Source: Aphis gossypii (lineage: Eukaryota; Arthropoda; Insecta; Hemiptera; Aphididae). Taken from it: 64,000 bases of DNA. Position numbers and translations under genes: made by a program. The notes below the pieces were generated by a model. That model was given only the letters and a program-made list of their open reading frames with translations, did not search any database and was not told the origin of the DNA. The DNA lies in assembly GCF_020184175.1 (NCBI RefSeq), contig NW_026083086.1, forward strand, positions 46,188 through 110,187. Reading direction: 5' to 3'. Shown here one piece after another: positions 11,233-22,712 of the stretch; the stretch's first letter is position 1; the number at the start of each line of letters is the position of its first letter.

Positions 11233-11366
11233 CTCCACGCGTTATTTGCAAACGAATCGTAATCGGTTCACCACGTAAATTTATTAAACAGTCGTTTTGA
11301 TCTTTTAATACGATATTTACTTTACTTATAGAAGTGGTGTTGAGACCATAGAAAACTGGATGTCTA
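11216..11366 (-). pseudogene. Maverick conserved structural-type protein, C-terminal part
   Basis: This is the other half of the gene interrupted at 21812. About 49 codons stay open to the TAA at 11216-11218, ending just inside the start of the small basic ORF (ATG 11232). The Sailor-like TSD TA lies in an arginine codon of the original reading. The clean continuation shows the insertion came after the gene was in this form. Confidence 0.6.
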
Positions 11367-11587
11367 TAGTCCGTTTAAAATAAGAAACGTAGATGGCGGC
11401 GACCAGTTTTCGACGGCGGCGGACAGATGTTTCCCCCACCGTGTGTCTATTTTACCGACGGCGACCGTTGTCGTTCGTTGTAGTCTGTACAATTATGTCA
11501 AATTCGGAATTCGGTGTCATTGTGTTCCGACTGTTCTTAGCGTAACGTGTGTTCACAATTTAATTTCTGCAGACATTTTTTTTCATC

Positions 11588-12416
11588 ATGAACGATTTGG
11601 GTTATATTTCTGATCCAGATGAATTGTCTACTATTTCTCCAAAACGAAAAAATCCAAAAAGAAAAGTAAATCAAACATTTTTCATATTTTATATTCTTCG
11701 TCGATGTATATTACATAAATAATAATAATTGTATTATGTGTTATTTTACTTATTAAATAATTATTTTACACTAGTTGTTCATATAGGTTAATAATTTTTT
11801 TTTACAGTATATATACAGCCGTCAAAAAATAATGGTCATAAATTTGTGCAAAGATATTTTGATGAAATCGCCGGACATCAAGTACGAAGATCTTGTTTCT
11901 AATTTGTCAAAGGCCTTGGGTTTAGGTCGTGAAACAATTAGTAAGACTATCACTGAGTACAGACGTACAAATACGGTTTCATCTCCCAACAAAAAGCGTG
12001 TTAAGTCGTCTCTTTTCGACAAAATTGATGATCTGGATCGCAATGGATTACGGCAAAAAATTCATTCATTTTGGTTGCGTCGTGAATTACCTACGATCGA
12101 CAAAATATTAATTGCAGTAAATGAAGGTCCATCGCTTCCTAATTTCAAACGATCTACTTTGTAAAGTACCATCAATAAATTGGATTTCGTATTCGAAAAA
12201 AGAAAAATGTGCAGTGTGCTAACGGAGAGGGAAGATTTGATTGTTTGGCGTCACAACTATTGGTACAATATTCGTAAGTATCGTCAGGAAGGTCGACAAA
12301 TTTATTATTTGGACGAGACGTGGTTGAATGCTGGCGATTGTGTGGACCGCGTGTGGAAGGACAATACTGTTCTTTCCAAACACGATGCGTTCAACAAAGG
12401 ACTAACGACCGGGTCG
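11588..12416 (+). pseudogene. Sailor-like transposase, N-terminal half
   Basis: Exon 1 is 11588-11665 (26 codons, donor GT). Exon 2 starts at 11808 after TTTACAG, in phase. A helix-turn-helix region follows (LSKALGLGRETISKTITEY). There is an in-frame TAA at 12162-12164 with the frame continuing as STINKLDF, then YYLDETW with the first catalytic Asp (about 12315). Reading stops in GLTTG at the MULE insertion. The proper continuation is at 20691. Confidence 0.82.
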
Positions 12417-12639
12417 CGTATTACCAAACCGACTAGAGCCCCAGCGCCGTATATAAATACGCTGTTTTCATTGGTTTATTTGAAAAACCCGCGCAAATAT
12501 GTTTTTCTTTTATCAAATATAATATTATTGATAACGTTAATATAAAAATATTAACTCGCAAAAATGAATAAACAGCAGTACAGCACTAATTAGTAATTTC
12601 TTAAAATTCCAAAAGAAAGGGGGTCAACTTTGAAAGACA

Positions 12640-12760
12640 CTTTATAATTTATTATACAATCTTTTAGTTTCTGAATGTCTGCCATGAGCATGATTCAATA
12701 TTCTCAAAGAGAAATACTCTTTGCCTACTGTCACAGTAAAATCAACTTACAAGTCAAATT
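12640..12760 (-). pseudogene. Older diverged fragment of MULE transposase 3' coding, outer arm
   Basis: The reverse strand encodes VGKEYFSLRILNHAHGRHS and a short tail, about 85-90% like 17855-17925 of the main gene. A second scrap at about 13130-13200 matches the last codons of the gene (AKNQLN..SHGKNH). Both are mirrored in the right arm (about 20340-20460 and 19895-19965). They lie outside exon 1, in what should be terminal non-coding sequence. Confidence 0.75.
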
Positions 12761-14320
12761 ATTAGATTATAGATTATGTTGTTATTCAATGTTTTCAACA
12801 TTTTTATTAGGTATCAAATTAATATATTAAAAAAAAAAAAAAAAAAATGAAATTTATTATTGTTTTATGTATTGTAAATAGTTGGTATGGGTATTAATAT
12901 TACTAACCAATAGGTAATTAGTAACTATAATATTTTTATAGTAAAATGTACCTAAGTAATATGTATTTGTTGTTATTACACATATAGGTACAAATAAAAA
13001 AAAAAAAAACCTTAATCAGAATTTCAATTGTAATCAATAACAAGAACAGTTTTTTTTAAACTTAATTTGATTTATACAGTTATTAATTAACGTTAGGTAA
13101 TTAACAATTACAATTATTAAATATTGGAAAAAATGCATTTAATGATTTTTCCATGACTTTTAACGTTCAACTGGTTTTTAGCCATATTGCAGCTAAGTTT
13201 ATGACTAGTACCTCTGTACCTACACATTATAACTAAAGTCTTAACATAATTAATTATCATCTAATTTATTATATGATTATATCATATTGAATAAGCATGA
13301 ATATTATTTTTATTAGTTTTTAAGTTGAATAGGTATACATAAATATTATACAAAATTGATAATATTAACATACTTAAATTGATAAGGTTAATATTATATA
13401 CCTAAGTTAAAAGTTTGAACTTTTCAATTAAAACTGTTTCAACGTTTTACTAGAAAAATGAATTTTGACACATTAAATGAGTATCTATGTCAACTTAAAG
13501 ACAATTTTGTGTGCGTTATCGATGAAAAGAAAAGTGATGTAGAATCTAATGTATATATTGTTAGGGCAAATAATATTGAGAATAATGAATCTGCCAAAAA
13601 GTTTATACATTTGTTCACAACAGTAACAAATACATCATATATATTTAATTTTGAATTGCAAAATCCAACCAAGTAATATATTATTTAAATCCAAATTAAA
13701 TAAGTTGTAAGATATATTTAAAAACAATAATTTTATATTGTGTAGGGTAATTTTCCACAAGTATTTTATCTGTCACCATACTTCAAAAAAAAAAAGTACT
13801 AACCAAATTACTGAACGTAACACTGGTTGCTTATCTTCAATTGATATTTTATTAAAAAAAAATAACAAAAATACTAGGAAGAATGATGATTATTTAAAGT
13901 GTTCACCTCCACTAAATGCTTCAATCAAAATTGTATGGACTCATAATCATGCCGTTGACTCATGTGATGCTTTAAAATTTTTAAGAACAAAAAGTGAAGT
14001 AAGAATTCTTTATAATTTATAAATGTCTTTTACTCAAGACAGAAGTTGTTTATTTTTATCTTATTGTATATTGTTTAAGAATGTTGGCTAAAATCAAATG
14101 TTTGATATTGGTTCTCATACTAATTACAGAATATGAAAAAGTATAATCTCCAAACATATTATTATATTTTCATATTTATTAATTACAACTATTTTCACTT
14201 TTGTATAATTATTGACTGTTCTGCTAAATAGTTAAGATACTAGAAGCTAATATATAAAGAAAAAAAAGAAAAAAAAAATTACTACTCATTTAAAATATTA
14301 AAATATTAGACAAAATGTAT

Positions 14321-15645
14321 TTAATGATTTTTCCCATGACTTTTAGCATTCAACTGGTTTTTAGCCATATTGTAGCTAAGTTTATGAGGTCTTTTTTGGT
14401 TTGTATTTAAGCTCTGATTATTTGGTCTTTTACCAGAATTTATTCTTCTAGAGCCTCTAGTAATACCTTCCTTTCGCCGACTTATAGATGTAGGTTGCAC
14501 TTTGATTTGACCTCTTCTTTTGTTGATGTTGGATGATTTAATACTCAATGAATACATAAAACTAGCAAATTGAGAAGAATTTGTAATTTTTTTTAATCTG
14601 TAACCTAATTTGTTCAGTATTGGTTCTGGTAGTGTAGGAATCATATCTTGTAATATTGACCATTCGGATTGAACAACTGCAACATTGGAATTTAAAATAT
14701 CATCGGTATCTCTAATTTGAGTATAAGTGTCTATATTCTGAGATACACTTGATATTTCGTTTGAGGTTGTTGTTTCCTTTGTTATACATTCGTTATTTTC
14801 ACAATTTTCTGAATTATTCACTGTTTGGTTTAATGTTTCACTGACAATTTCTGAACTGCTAGGTAAACTTTCCTTTAAACCCAAAAAAAAAGTTGGCTTA
14901 GGGCATTTGTCAATTCCTAAAGCTAATACAGCAAGTTCATGCGTGCCGTTCTTGCAATGTGATAGCAGGTGAATTTGGGAGTTGTGCTTTAATGTGTTTA
15001 TGGATCCAAGCTTGGTGTTTGCAAAATGATCCTGCATGTCCCATTTTGCAAGTACAAGCACCATTTTCAGTATTGATAAAGTATGTCACATTTTAGTAGT
15101 CATACTTGGGATGGCATATGTTGTTTCATTTATTTGTTTTAAGTCAGATATGTTAAAATTAATCATTTTTTAACATAACTTATCATACAACCTTTTAGTT
15201 TGTGAATGTCTGCCATGAGCATGATTTAATATTCTTAAAGTGAAATACTCTTCACCTACTGACACAATAAAATCAACTAATGCCACAACATTGTATGCTT
15301 TGGTTCTATTCAACAAAATGTCTTTCATTATTCGAATGGATGCTTCTGCATAATTATTGTGTCATGATTGCGATATAAAATTCTAGATCGATAAAATCGT
15401 ACCCACTGTTCTTGCCTTTTACAATTTCTCTCAAATCGTTTTATAAAATTTGTTGGTGCTTCATTTTTAATTCGAGATTCAATGTTTTTGAACTCTTCTT
15501 CAGACATAGAATACATAGCCTATAACACAATTTTCATTAAATTCAGTTATTATAATTATTGTTTATTAATTTTATTTTAAATATAACATACCGACTGAAA
15601 TAATTTCATTAATGGCAGTCTATCATTAAGATTTATTCCATTTTT
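14321..15645 (-). pseudogene. Inverted copy of MULE 1 transposase 3' region (left arm)
   Basis: On the minus strand it repeats codons of the last exons seen at 17453-18775, including the tail and part of the SWIM region. It differs by small indels that shift the frame near the SWIM motif (about 15060) and at 15357. It has no promoter or start of its own. It lies within intron 2 of the sense gene, so a transcript of the sense gene could fold on itself here. Confidence 0.85.
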
Positions 15646-16531
15646 GATAAATGTTTGATATTGGTTCTCATACTAATTACAGAATATGAAAAAGTATAAT
15701 CTCCAAACATATTATTATATTTTCATATTTATTAATTACAACTATTTTCACTTTTGTATAATTATTGACTGTTCTGCTAAATAGTTAAGATACTAGAAGC
15801 TAATATATAAAGAAAAAAAAATACCTACTACTCAAAAATTAACGTAGGTATTTTAAATGGGTGACTGTTTCAGTTAATTAGTTAATTAATCCGGGTTAAA
15901 AATGGCAGTAAATAATTGTACATACTAATTTGTACTTATATATTATTATTATATATTATTAGGTATATTTTTCTTTTATAATATATGTAATATATTTATT
16001 TTAATTTTGATATAAGTATTGCATATTTTTATTTTAAATATAACTACTTAAGTCCACTTGTTAATATAGAATCATATTTTATTCTGATATTTGACAGATT
16101 ATATTAATACAGTGTTCACCTAAGTATTCGGTTTACTAGATATTCAGAAATATCTTTATATTAAAATAATATGATTAAATCACTAGGTATTAGAGACTAG
16201 AGTTTTGATAAGTATAGTTGTATATAATATAAATATAATTATTCTAATTATTTATAATATCTCATTTTAAATTGTTTGAGGTGATTTAAGTCAATTGCTC
16301 GTTTTAATCTATGCATTAGGACATTAAGTATTTAAATTAGGTACATTTCAAAACTCAATTTAAATAATTTATATTGAATGTATAAAAATTAGAATAGCTG
16401 AGCATTACAATGTAATAGTAATTTAGGACATTTTTAGATATTATATAGTTTTTTCAATTTTTAATAATTAATTGTTATTAAATATTGTGTGCATTTCAAT
16501 TTTTTGGTATGACAGTAATTAAATATTACAG
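15646..16531. other. Central spacer of MULE 1, non-coding intron
   Basis: The first about 170 bases repeat the intron segment at 14094-14272. The rest is AT-rich with no reading frame of note and ends at the acceptor of exon 3 (TTACAG|ACT at 16531/16532). I see nothing else in it. Confidence 0.6.
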
Positions 16532-17452
16532 ACTAATAATGTATTTTTGGAATACTTTGAAAATGGTTTATCTCCAAGCGAAGCCAAGCATTTACATGAA
16601 AATAAACTATTAGTGCAAGAAAATTCATGTACTTTGCTAGCTAATGCTAATATAAATCCCACAATGCGACATGTGTATTACCTACATGATGAGTGGAGAA
16701 AAGACAATTTTGGCCCAGTACATGAACCTCTTCCAAAGTTGCTAGAAAAAATTGTAGTTTACAATGAAAAAGGCAAGTACATAAAACAAGAACACACGAA
16801 AAAAATTTGAATGTTAAATACTAAAAGCTATTCACATATTTTCAATTATTTTGGCAGTTTTTACTCAAGTCATTTTTTAAGTTTAAATTCAACTTTTTTT
16901 TTAACAGGAGTTCAAATAATGATAAAAACAAATAATCCTTGGGCAGCCATTGTTGTAACTCCCATTATGAAAAGAGCCCAGGATATGAAATGCTGATGGG
17001 AAATAATTTTTATTGATTCAAGTAGTAGTGTGGATTCCACTAATACCACTATTACTAATATATTAAGTCCATCAAAAGCTGGAGCAATTCCATTAGCTAT
17101 TATGATACATGAAGGACAAACTGAAGAGAGTTACATTGGAGCATTATCACTTCTTCAAAAGAATTTTCATAATTGTTTTGGTGGAATAGAGGTTAAAATA
17201 CATAATACTTTATTAATTGTTAAGGTTACTGTTCTAGTAGAGAATTACAATTACTATTTAAATATGCTTATATTTAATATTTAAAGGAAATTGATGCTAA
17301 TAGCCATGATTTAATTGTAGAGTCCTTTGGTTTTTATGACGGATGATTCTGCAGCTGAAAAAAATGCTTTAAGTAAATTGTGGCCAAAGGCAAAGCAATT
17401 TCTTTGCCATTTTCATATGTGTCAAGCTGAGTGGCGATGGCTACACGATTCT

Positions 17453-20400
17453 AAAAATGGAATAAATCTTAATGATAGACTGCCATTAATGAAATTATTT
17501 CAGTCGGTATGTTATATTTAAAATAAAATTAATAAACAATAATTATAATAACTGAATTTAATGAAAATTGTGTTATAGGCTATGTATTCTATGTCTGAAG
17601 AAGAGTTCAAAAACATTGAATCTCGAATTAAAAATGAAGCACCAACAAATTTTATAAAACGATTTGAGAGAAATTGTAAAAGGCAAGAACAGTGGGTACG
17701 ATTTTATCGATCTAGAATTTTATATCGCAATCATGACACAAATAATTATGCAGAAGCATCCATTCGAATAATGAAAGACATTTTGTTGAATAGAACCAAA
17801 GCATACAATGTTGTGGCATTAGTTGATTTTATTGTGTCAGTAGGTGAAGAGTATTTCACTTTAAGAATATTAAATCATGCTCATGGCAGACATTCACAAA
17901 CTAAAAGGTTGTATGATAAGTTATGTTAAAAAATGATTAATTTTAACATATCTGACTTAAAACAAATAAATGAAACAACATATGCCATCCCAAGTATGAC
18001 TACTAAAAATGTGACATACTTTATCAATACTGAAAATGGTGCTTGTACTTGCAAAATGGGACATGCAGGATCATTTTGCAAACACCAAGCTTGGATCCAT
18101 AAACACATTAAAGCACAACTCCCAAATTCACCTGCTATCACATTGCAAGAACGGCATGAACTTGCTGTATTAGCTTTAGGAATTGACAAATGCCCTAAGC
18201 CAACTTTTTTTTTGGGTTTAAAGGAAAGTTTACCTAGCAGTTCAGAAATTGTCAGTGAAACATTAAACCAAACAGTGAATAATTCAGAAAATTGTGAAAA
18301 TAACGAATGTATAACAAAGGAAACAACAACCTCAAACGAAATATCAAGTGTATCTCAGAATATAGACACTTATACTCAAATTAGAGATACCGATGATATT
18401 TTAAATTCCAATGTTGCAGTTGTTCAATCCGAATGGTCAATATTACAAGATATGATTCCTACACTACCAGAACCAATACTGAACAAATTAGGTTACAGAT
18501 TAAAAAAAATTACAAATTCTTCTCAATTTGCTAGTTTTATGTATTCATTGAGTATTAAATCATCCAACATCAACAAAAGAAGAGGTCAAATCAAAGTGCA
18601 ACCTACATCTATAAGTCGGCGAAAGGAAGGTATTACTAGAGGCTCTAGAAGAATAAATTCTGGTAAAAGACCAAATAATCAGAGCTTAAATACAAACCAA
18701 AAAAGACCTCATAAACTTAGCTACAATATGGCTAAAAACCAGTTGAATGCTAAAAGTCATGGGAAAAATCATTAAATACATTTTGTCTAATATTTTAATA
18801 TTTTAAATGAGTAGTAATTTTTTTTTTTTTTTTTCTTTATATATTAGCTTCTAGTATCTTAACTATTTAGCAGAACAGTCAATAATTATACAAAAGTGAA
18901 AATAGTTGTAATTAATAAATATGAAAATATAATAATATGTTTGGAGATTATACTTTTTCATATTCTGTAATTAGTATGAGAACCAATATCAAACATTTGA
19001 TTTTAGCCAACATTCTTAAACAATATACAATAAGATAAAAATAAACAACTTCTGTCTTGAGTAAAAGACATTTATAAATTATAAAGAATTCTTACTTCAC
19101 TTTTTGTTCTTAAAAATTTTAAAGCATCACATGAGTCAACGGCATGATTATGAGTCCATACAATTTTGATTGAAGCATTTAGTGGAGGTGAACACTTTAA
19201 ATAATCATCATTCTTCCTAGTATTTTTGTTATTTTTTTTTAATAAAATATCAATTGAAGATAAGCAACCAGTGTTACGTTCAGTAATTTGGTTAGTACTT
19301 TTTTTTTTTGAAGTATGGTGACAGATAAAATACTTGTGGAAAATTACCCTACACAATATAAAATTATTGTTTTTAAATATATCTTACAACTTATTTAATT
19401 TGGATTTAAATAATATATTACTTGGTTGGATTTTGCAATTCAAAATTAAATATATATGATGTATTTGTTACTGTTGTGAACAAATGTATAAACTTTTTGG
19501 CAGATTCATTATTCTCAATATTATTTGCCCTAACAATATATACATTAGATTCTACATCACTTTTCTTTTCATCGATAACGCACACAAAATTGTCTTTAAG
19601 TTGACATAGATACTCATTTAATGTGTCAAAATTCATTTTTCTAGTAAAACGTTGAAACAGTTTTAATTGAAAAGTTCAAACTTTTAACTTAGGTATATAA
19701 TATTAACCTTATCAATTTAAGTATGTTAATATTATCAATTTGTATAATATTTATGTATACCTATTCAACTTAAAAACTAATAAAAATAATATTCATGCTT
19801 ATTCAATATGATATAATCATATAATAAATTAGATGATAATTAATTATGTTAAGACTTTAGTTATAATGTGTAGGTACAGAGGTACTAGTCATAAACTTAG
19901 CTGCAATATGGCTAAAAACCAGTTGAACGTTAAAAGTCATTGGAAAAATCATTAAATGCATTTTTTCCAATATTTAATAATTGTAATTGTTAATTACCTA
20001 ACGTTAATTAATAACTGTATAAATCAAATTAAGTTTAAAAAAAACTGTTCTTGTTATTGATTACAATTGAAATTCTGATTAAGGTTTTTTTTTTTTTATT
20101 TTGTTACCTATATGTGTAATAACAACAAATACATATTACTTAGGTACATTTTACTATAAAAATATTATAGTTACTAATTACCTATTGGTTAGTAATATTA
20201 ATACCCATACCAACTATTTACAATACATAAAACAATTAATAAATTTCATTTTTTTTTTTTTTTTTTAATATATTAATTTGATACCTAATAAAAATGTTGA
20301 AAACATTGAATAACAACATAATCTATAATCTAATAATTTGACTTGTAAGTTGATTTTACTGTGACAGTAGGCAAAGAGTATTTCTCTTTGAGAATATTGA

Positions 20401-20679
20401 ATCATGCTCATGGCAGACATTCAGAAACTAAAAGATTGTATAATAAATTATAAAGTGTCTTTCAAAGTTGACCCCCTTTCTTTTGGGAATTTTAAGAAAT
20501 TACTAATTAGTGCTGTACTGCTGTTTATTCATTTTTGCGAGTTAATATTTTTATATTAACGTTATCAATAATATTATATTTGATAAAAGAAAAACATATT
20601 TGCGCGGGTTTTTCAAATAAACCAATGAAAACAGCGTATTTATATACGGCGCTGGGGCTCTAGTCGGTTTGGTAATACG
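17453..20679. repeat. Right arm of giant inverted repeat
   Basis: This arm is the reverse complement of the left arm. It contains the sense 3' exons of the transposase (to 18775), then the inverted intron and exons 1-2 (19001-18832, 19072-19636) and the outer terminal region to 20679. The join between the transposase stop and the inverted intron (18776-18835) passes through an A/T-rich run. Confidence 0.9.
19072..19636 (-). pseudogene. Inverted copy of MULE 1 transposase exons 1-2 (right arm)
   Basis: The minus strand reads the same 72-codon exon 1 (start ATG 19636) and exon 2 as 13458-13998, with the same splice sites. It points towards the sense gene's 3' end. It is not followed by the rest of the gene in this orientation, except the inverted 3' copy on the far side of the centre, so it is a partial copy. 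Confidence 0.85.
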
Positions 20680-20690
20680 CGACCGGGTCG

Positions 20691-21387
20691 ACCAACCCAA
20701 CTGGCAAGGGCAAGCGGTTCATAATACTCCATATTTATTCGGACAAAGGTTTTTTTGCCAGGTGGATTATTATGCTTTGAATCAAAAAAAAATAGTGCTG
20801 ATTATCACGATGAGATGAATGGTGATAATTTCAAGGAATGGTTTGAGGCTATTCTACCTCGACCTGAACCTAATGCCATTATTGTAATGGACAACGCACC
20901 ATATCATTCCGTCAAACTGGAAAAATATCCAAGTACGCGTTGGAATAAAGCCCAATTATCGTAGTGGCTTCAATCAAAAGGTGTTATTCTTGACAGACCA
21001 TTTTTGAAGCATGAACTGATGGCCAAAGTACGCGAAATACCACGTAATAAATCCTACGTAATCGATAAAATTGCAGAAGACGCAGGTCACACCGTACTCC
21101 GATTACCACCCTATCATTGCGAATTTAATCCAATTGAATTGGCATGGGTTATGGTAAAAGGTCGCGCGAAACGTGAAAACACAACGTTTAAGATCGACGA
21201 AGTTCGCCAACTTCTTCATACCGCAATTGAAAGGGTGACATCATAAAATTGGCAAAATTTCATCAAACATGTTATCGAAGAAGAAGAGAAAATTTGGAAA
21301 GTCGACGATATCATGGACGAATTGATTGATCAAATGGAACCTTGTGTTTTAACAATAACGGGAGACACTGATTCTGATTATGATTAA
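20691..21387 (+). pseudogene. Sailor-like transposase, C-terminal half
   Basis: This resumes at the codon broken by the MULE (TNPTGKGKR). A one-base loss in a T run near 20745-20752 shifts the frame, after which PGGLLCFESKK, YHDEMNGDNFKEWF, VMDNAPYHS (second Asp, codon 20890) and NPIELAW (Glu, codon 21136) follow. Stops at 20962 (TAG) and 21244 (TAA) are in frame. The last frame ends at 21387. With three nonsense codons and one slip across both halves, the enzyme is dead. Confidence 0.82.
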
Positions 21388-21811
21388 TTTATTTTTTATG
21401 TTTTTATATTTTTTTTTTTATGACTGACTATTTTTTTTAATTTCTGTTTATATTTTTATGTCTTGTAATAAATAATTATAATGTTTAAATTTGTTTGTAT
21501 ATTTTACGTTTTTACGTAATATACCTGGTAATAACTCGAAAAAAAATGGTTTCATAATAATAATAAAAAGGTTGTATGCTGCGCTGACGTACGGTAAATA
21601 CGGCCCAACGCAGCGCCGCCGTGCCGGGTCCGCACCGAATGTGACAAAATAGGAAACAATGCATTTCAAGTTATTTGTTCGCGTCACTGGTCAACAATAG
21701 AATGAGGAGACGCTATCGCTGGCGACAGTGTCAAAGCTCGACATTCGTAGTGAGGCCACGCCCATGCGCAGTAGTCAGCCGCCGTCTACGTTTCTTATTT
21801 TAAATGGACTA

Positions 21812-22304
21812 TAGGTACTTCCACGATTTTATATCCTGTTGCTACAGTCGGATAAAGTTCGTGTATGATCTGGCTCGGCGCTCCGTCACCAAATGAACCA
21901 GTTATTAAGGTGCACTCTACTTTTATACTGTTGATTTTAATTATTTTTACTGTATTCTCAGATTCGTGAGTCATACCAGTAGTGTATAAAACATTTCTAA
22001 AACCTAATAATGATGCTATGCTATTTTCAACTGAGAAGTCTACTTCGTGACTACACGATAGCATACATTTCAATGTGTTAGTGTTTGTTTTTAATTCAAA
22101 CCAATTGATATAGTTGGGCATCATTTTTTGTATAACAGACTCTAAATTATCCAACTCGTGCGCATCCGTAGGTATAATAACATATTCGTTTTGACCGATC
22201 ATATTACGGAAACCTATAGTATTACAACTAGGTTCAATGTTAGGTATTGAATTATTTGTTTGTAAACTCAAAAGGCAAATTTGTGCTGTGTTTGTTAATT
22301 CCAA
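21812..22304 (-). pseudogene. Maverick conserved structural-type protein, N-terminal part
   Basis: An open frame of about 160 codons from ATG 22304 runs into the Sailor-like element at 21812. Its frame continues at 11366 when the insertion and one TA are ignored, so the original protein was about 215 aa. I see no catalytic motif or membrane segment. Position next to the protease and capsid genes suggests a virion component, possibly penton-like, but that is inference. Confidence 0.55.
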
Positions 22305-22350
22305 CGGTGAGAAATGTCACACGTCAATTCGCTCGAGTTTCCGTTTAAAG

Positions 22351-22656
22351 TTATGGTGTACATGATAAAAATTTTAAACACAGATGTCCGCAGTTTGTAG
22401 TATTAAATCTTTGTTCTCTGTTGTAATTGAAATTAATGTTACATCCGTGAAAATATTTTTGTACTTCTAATGGCGGTGGTAAATTTCCAAAACTGTCGTA
22501 GTATTTCACTTGTTTTCCGATTTTTTTATACGCTACCCAGTGCGTGCCTGTACCTTTTTCCGAGTCCAAGTTAATAATTGCTGATTCTAATCGTTTAGGA
22601 CGAGCAAATAACTTGTCTCTAGTAAACACTCCGATAAAATGAGGTATTTTCATCAA
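22351..22656 (-). CDS. Maverick cysteine protease, adenain-like
   Basis: The frame has GTHWVAY (catalytic His), YYDSFG (acidic partner) and, near the end, TTNCGHLCL (catalytic Cys). This His-Asp-Cys order and spacing is that of the adenovirus protease/Ulp1 fold found in Polintons, where it matures virion proteins. The reading frame stays open upstream of 22656 towards the PLA2 gene, so the true start is uncertain. The stop at 22351 comes soon after the Cys, so the C-terminus is short compared with the family. About 46 bases separate it from the next gene. Confidence 0.78.
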   Translation of the reverse strand: MMKIPHFIGVFTRDKLFARPKRLESAIINLDSEKGTGTHWVAYKKIGKQVKYYDSFGNLPPPLEVQKYFHGCNINFNYNREQRFNTTNCGHLCLKFLSCTP

Positions 22657-22712
22657 ACGAGCGGTTTTTATAAGTTCATAATCGTACAGCGCTCTTCTGG
22701 GTAACGTATATA

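Larger units (their letters stand above)
12417..15645. repeat. Left arm of giant inverted repeat
   Basis: This arm is the reverse complement of 17453-20679 with few differences, for example a T missing at about 15357 and A-run length changes near 12830, 13000 and 14265. It holds transposase exons 1-2 in sense orientation (13458-13998) and then the inverted 3' part of the gene (14321-15645). The arm breaks off at ATTCCATTTTT (15635-15645), beyond which the sense intron sequence already present at 14094-14272 is repeated (15650-15815). Confidence 0.9.
13458..18775 (+). pseudogene. MULE 1 transposase with SWIM zinc finger, six or more exons, two nonsense codons
   Basis: Predicted exons: 13458-13672, 13746-13998, 16532 to about 16772 (GC donor AAG|GCAAGT), about 16908-17252, about 17321-17514 and 17579-18775; the first phases agree. 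The N-terminal domain has YFICHHTS and WTHNHAV. The core has IIFIDSSSSVD (about 17010-17040, Asp), VFMTDDSAAEKNAL (Asp), CHFHMCQAEWRWL, and NNYAEASIR (Glu). The SWIM motif is CTCKM-(x)5-FCKHQ (about 18050). The tail is Ser/Thr-rich then basic. In-frame stops are TGA 16994-16996 and TAA 17927-17929. The long intron 2 contains the copied inverted segment. It would excise and insert the element; as read it is inactive. Confidence 0.82.
12417..20679 (+). mobile_element. Palindromic Mutator-like element (MULE 1), 8.3 kb
   Basis: The ends are CGTATTACC at 12417 and GGTAATACG at 20679, flanked by an 11-bp direct repeat CGACCGGGTCG (12406-12416 and 20680-20690). Removing the element and one repeat restores the Sailor-like frame (GLTTG-STNPT). 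The length of the duplication fits Mutator-like elements. The two halves are inverted copies for about 3.2 kb (12417-15645 and 17453-20679) around a 1.8-kb unique centre. The transposase gene runs on the plus strand from the left arm through the centre into the right arm. GT-AG introns, a SWIM zinc finger and a MULE core support the family. Confidence 0.85.
11367..21811 (+). mobile_element. Sailor-like (long-spacer IS630/Tc1/mariner) transposon, host of the palindromic MULE
   Basis: The termini are inverted: TAGTCCGTTTAAAATAAG at 11367 and its complement TAGTCCATTTAAAATAAG at 21811, extending about 36 bp (to ACGTAGAYGGCGGC). The target TA is duplicated at 11365-11366 and 21812-21813, and its removal rejoins a Maverick reading frame. 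Subterminal GC-rich stretches follow at both ends. The transposase has a D-to-E spacing of 81 residues, far from DD34E and close to the group I know as DD82E (Sailor). Its gene is cut in two by the element at 12417-20679. Confidence 0.85.
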
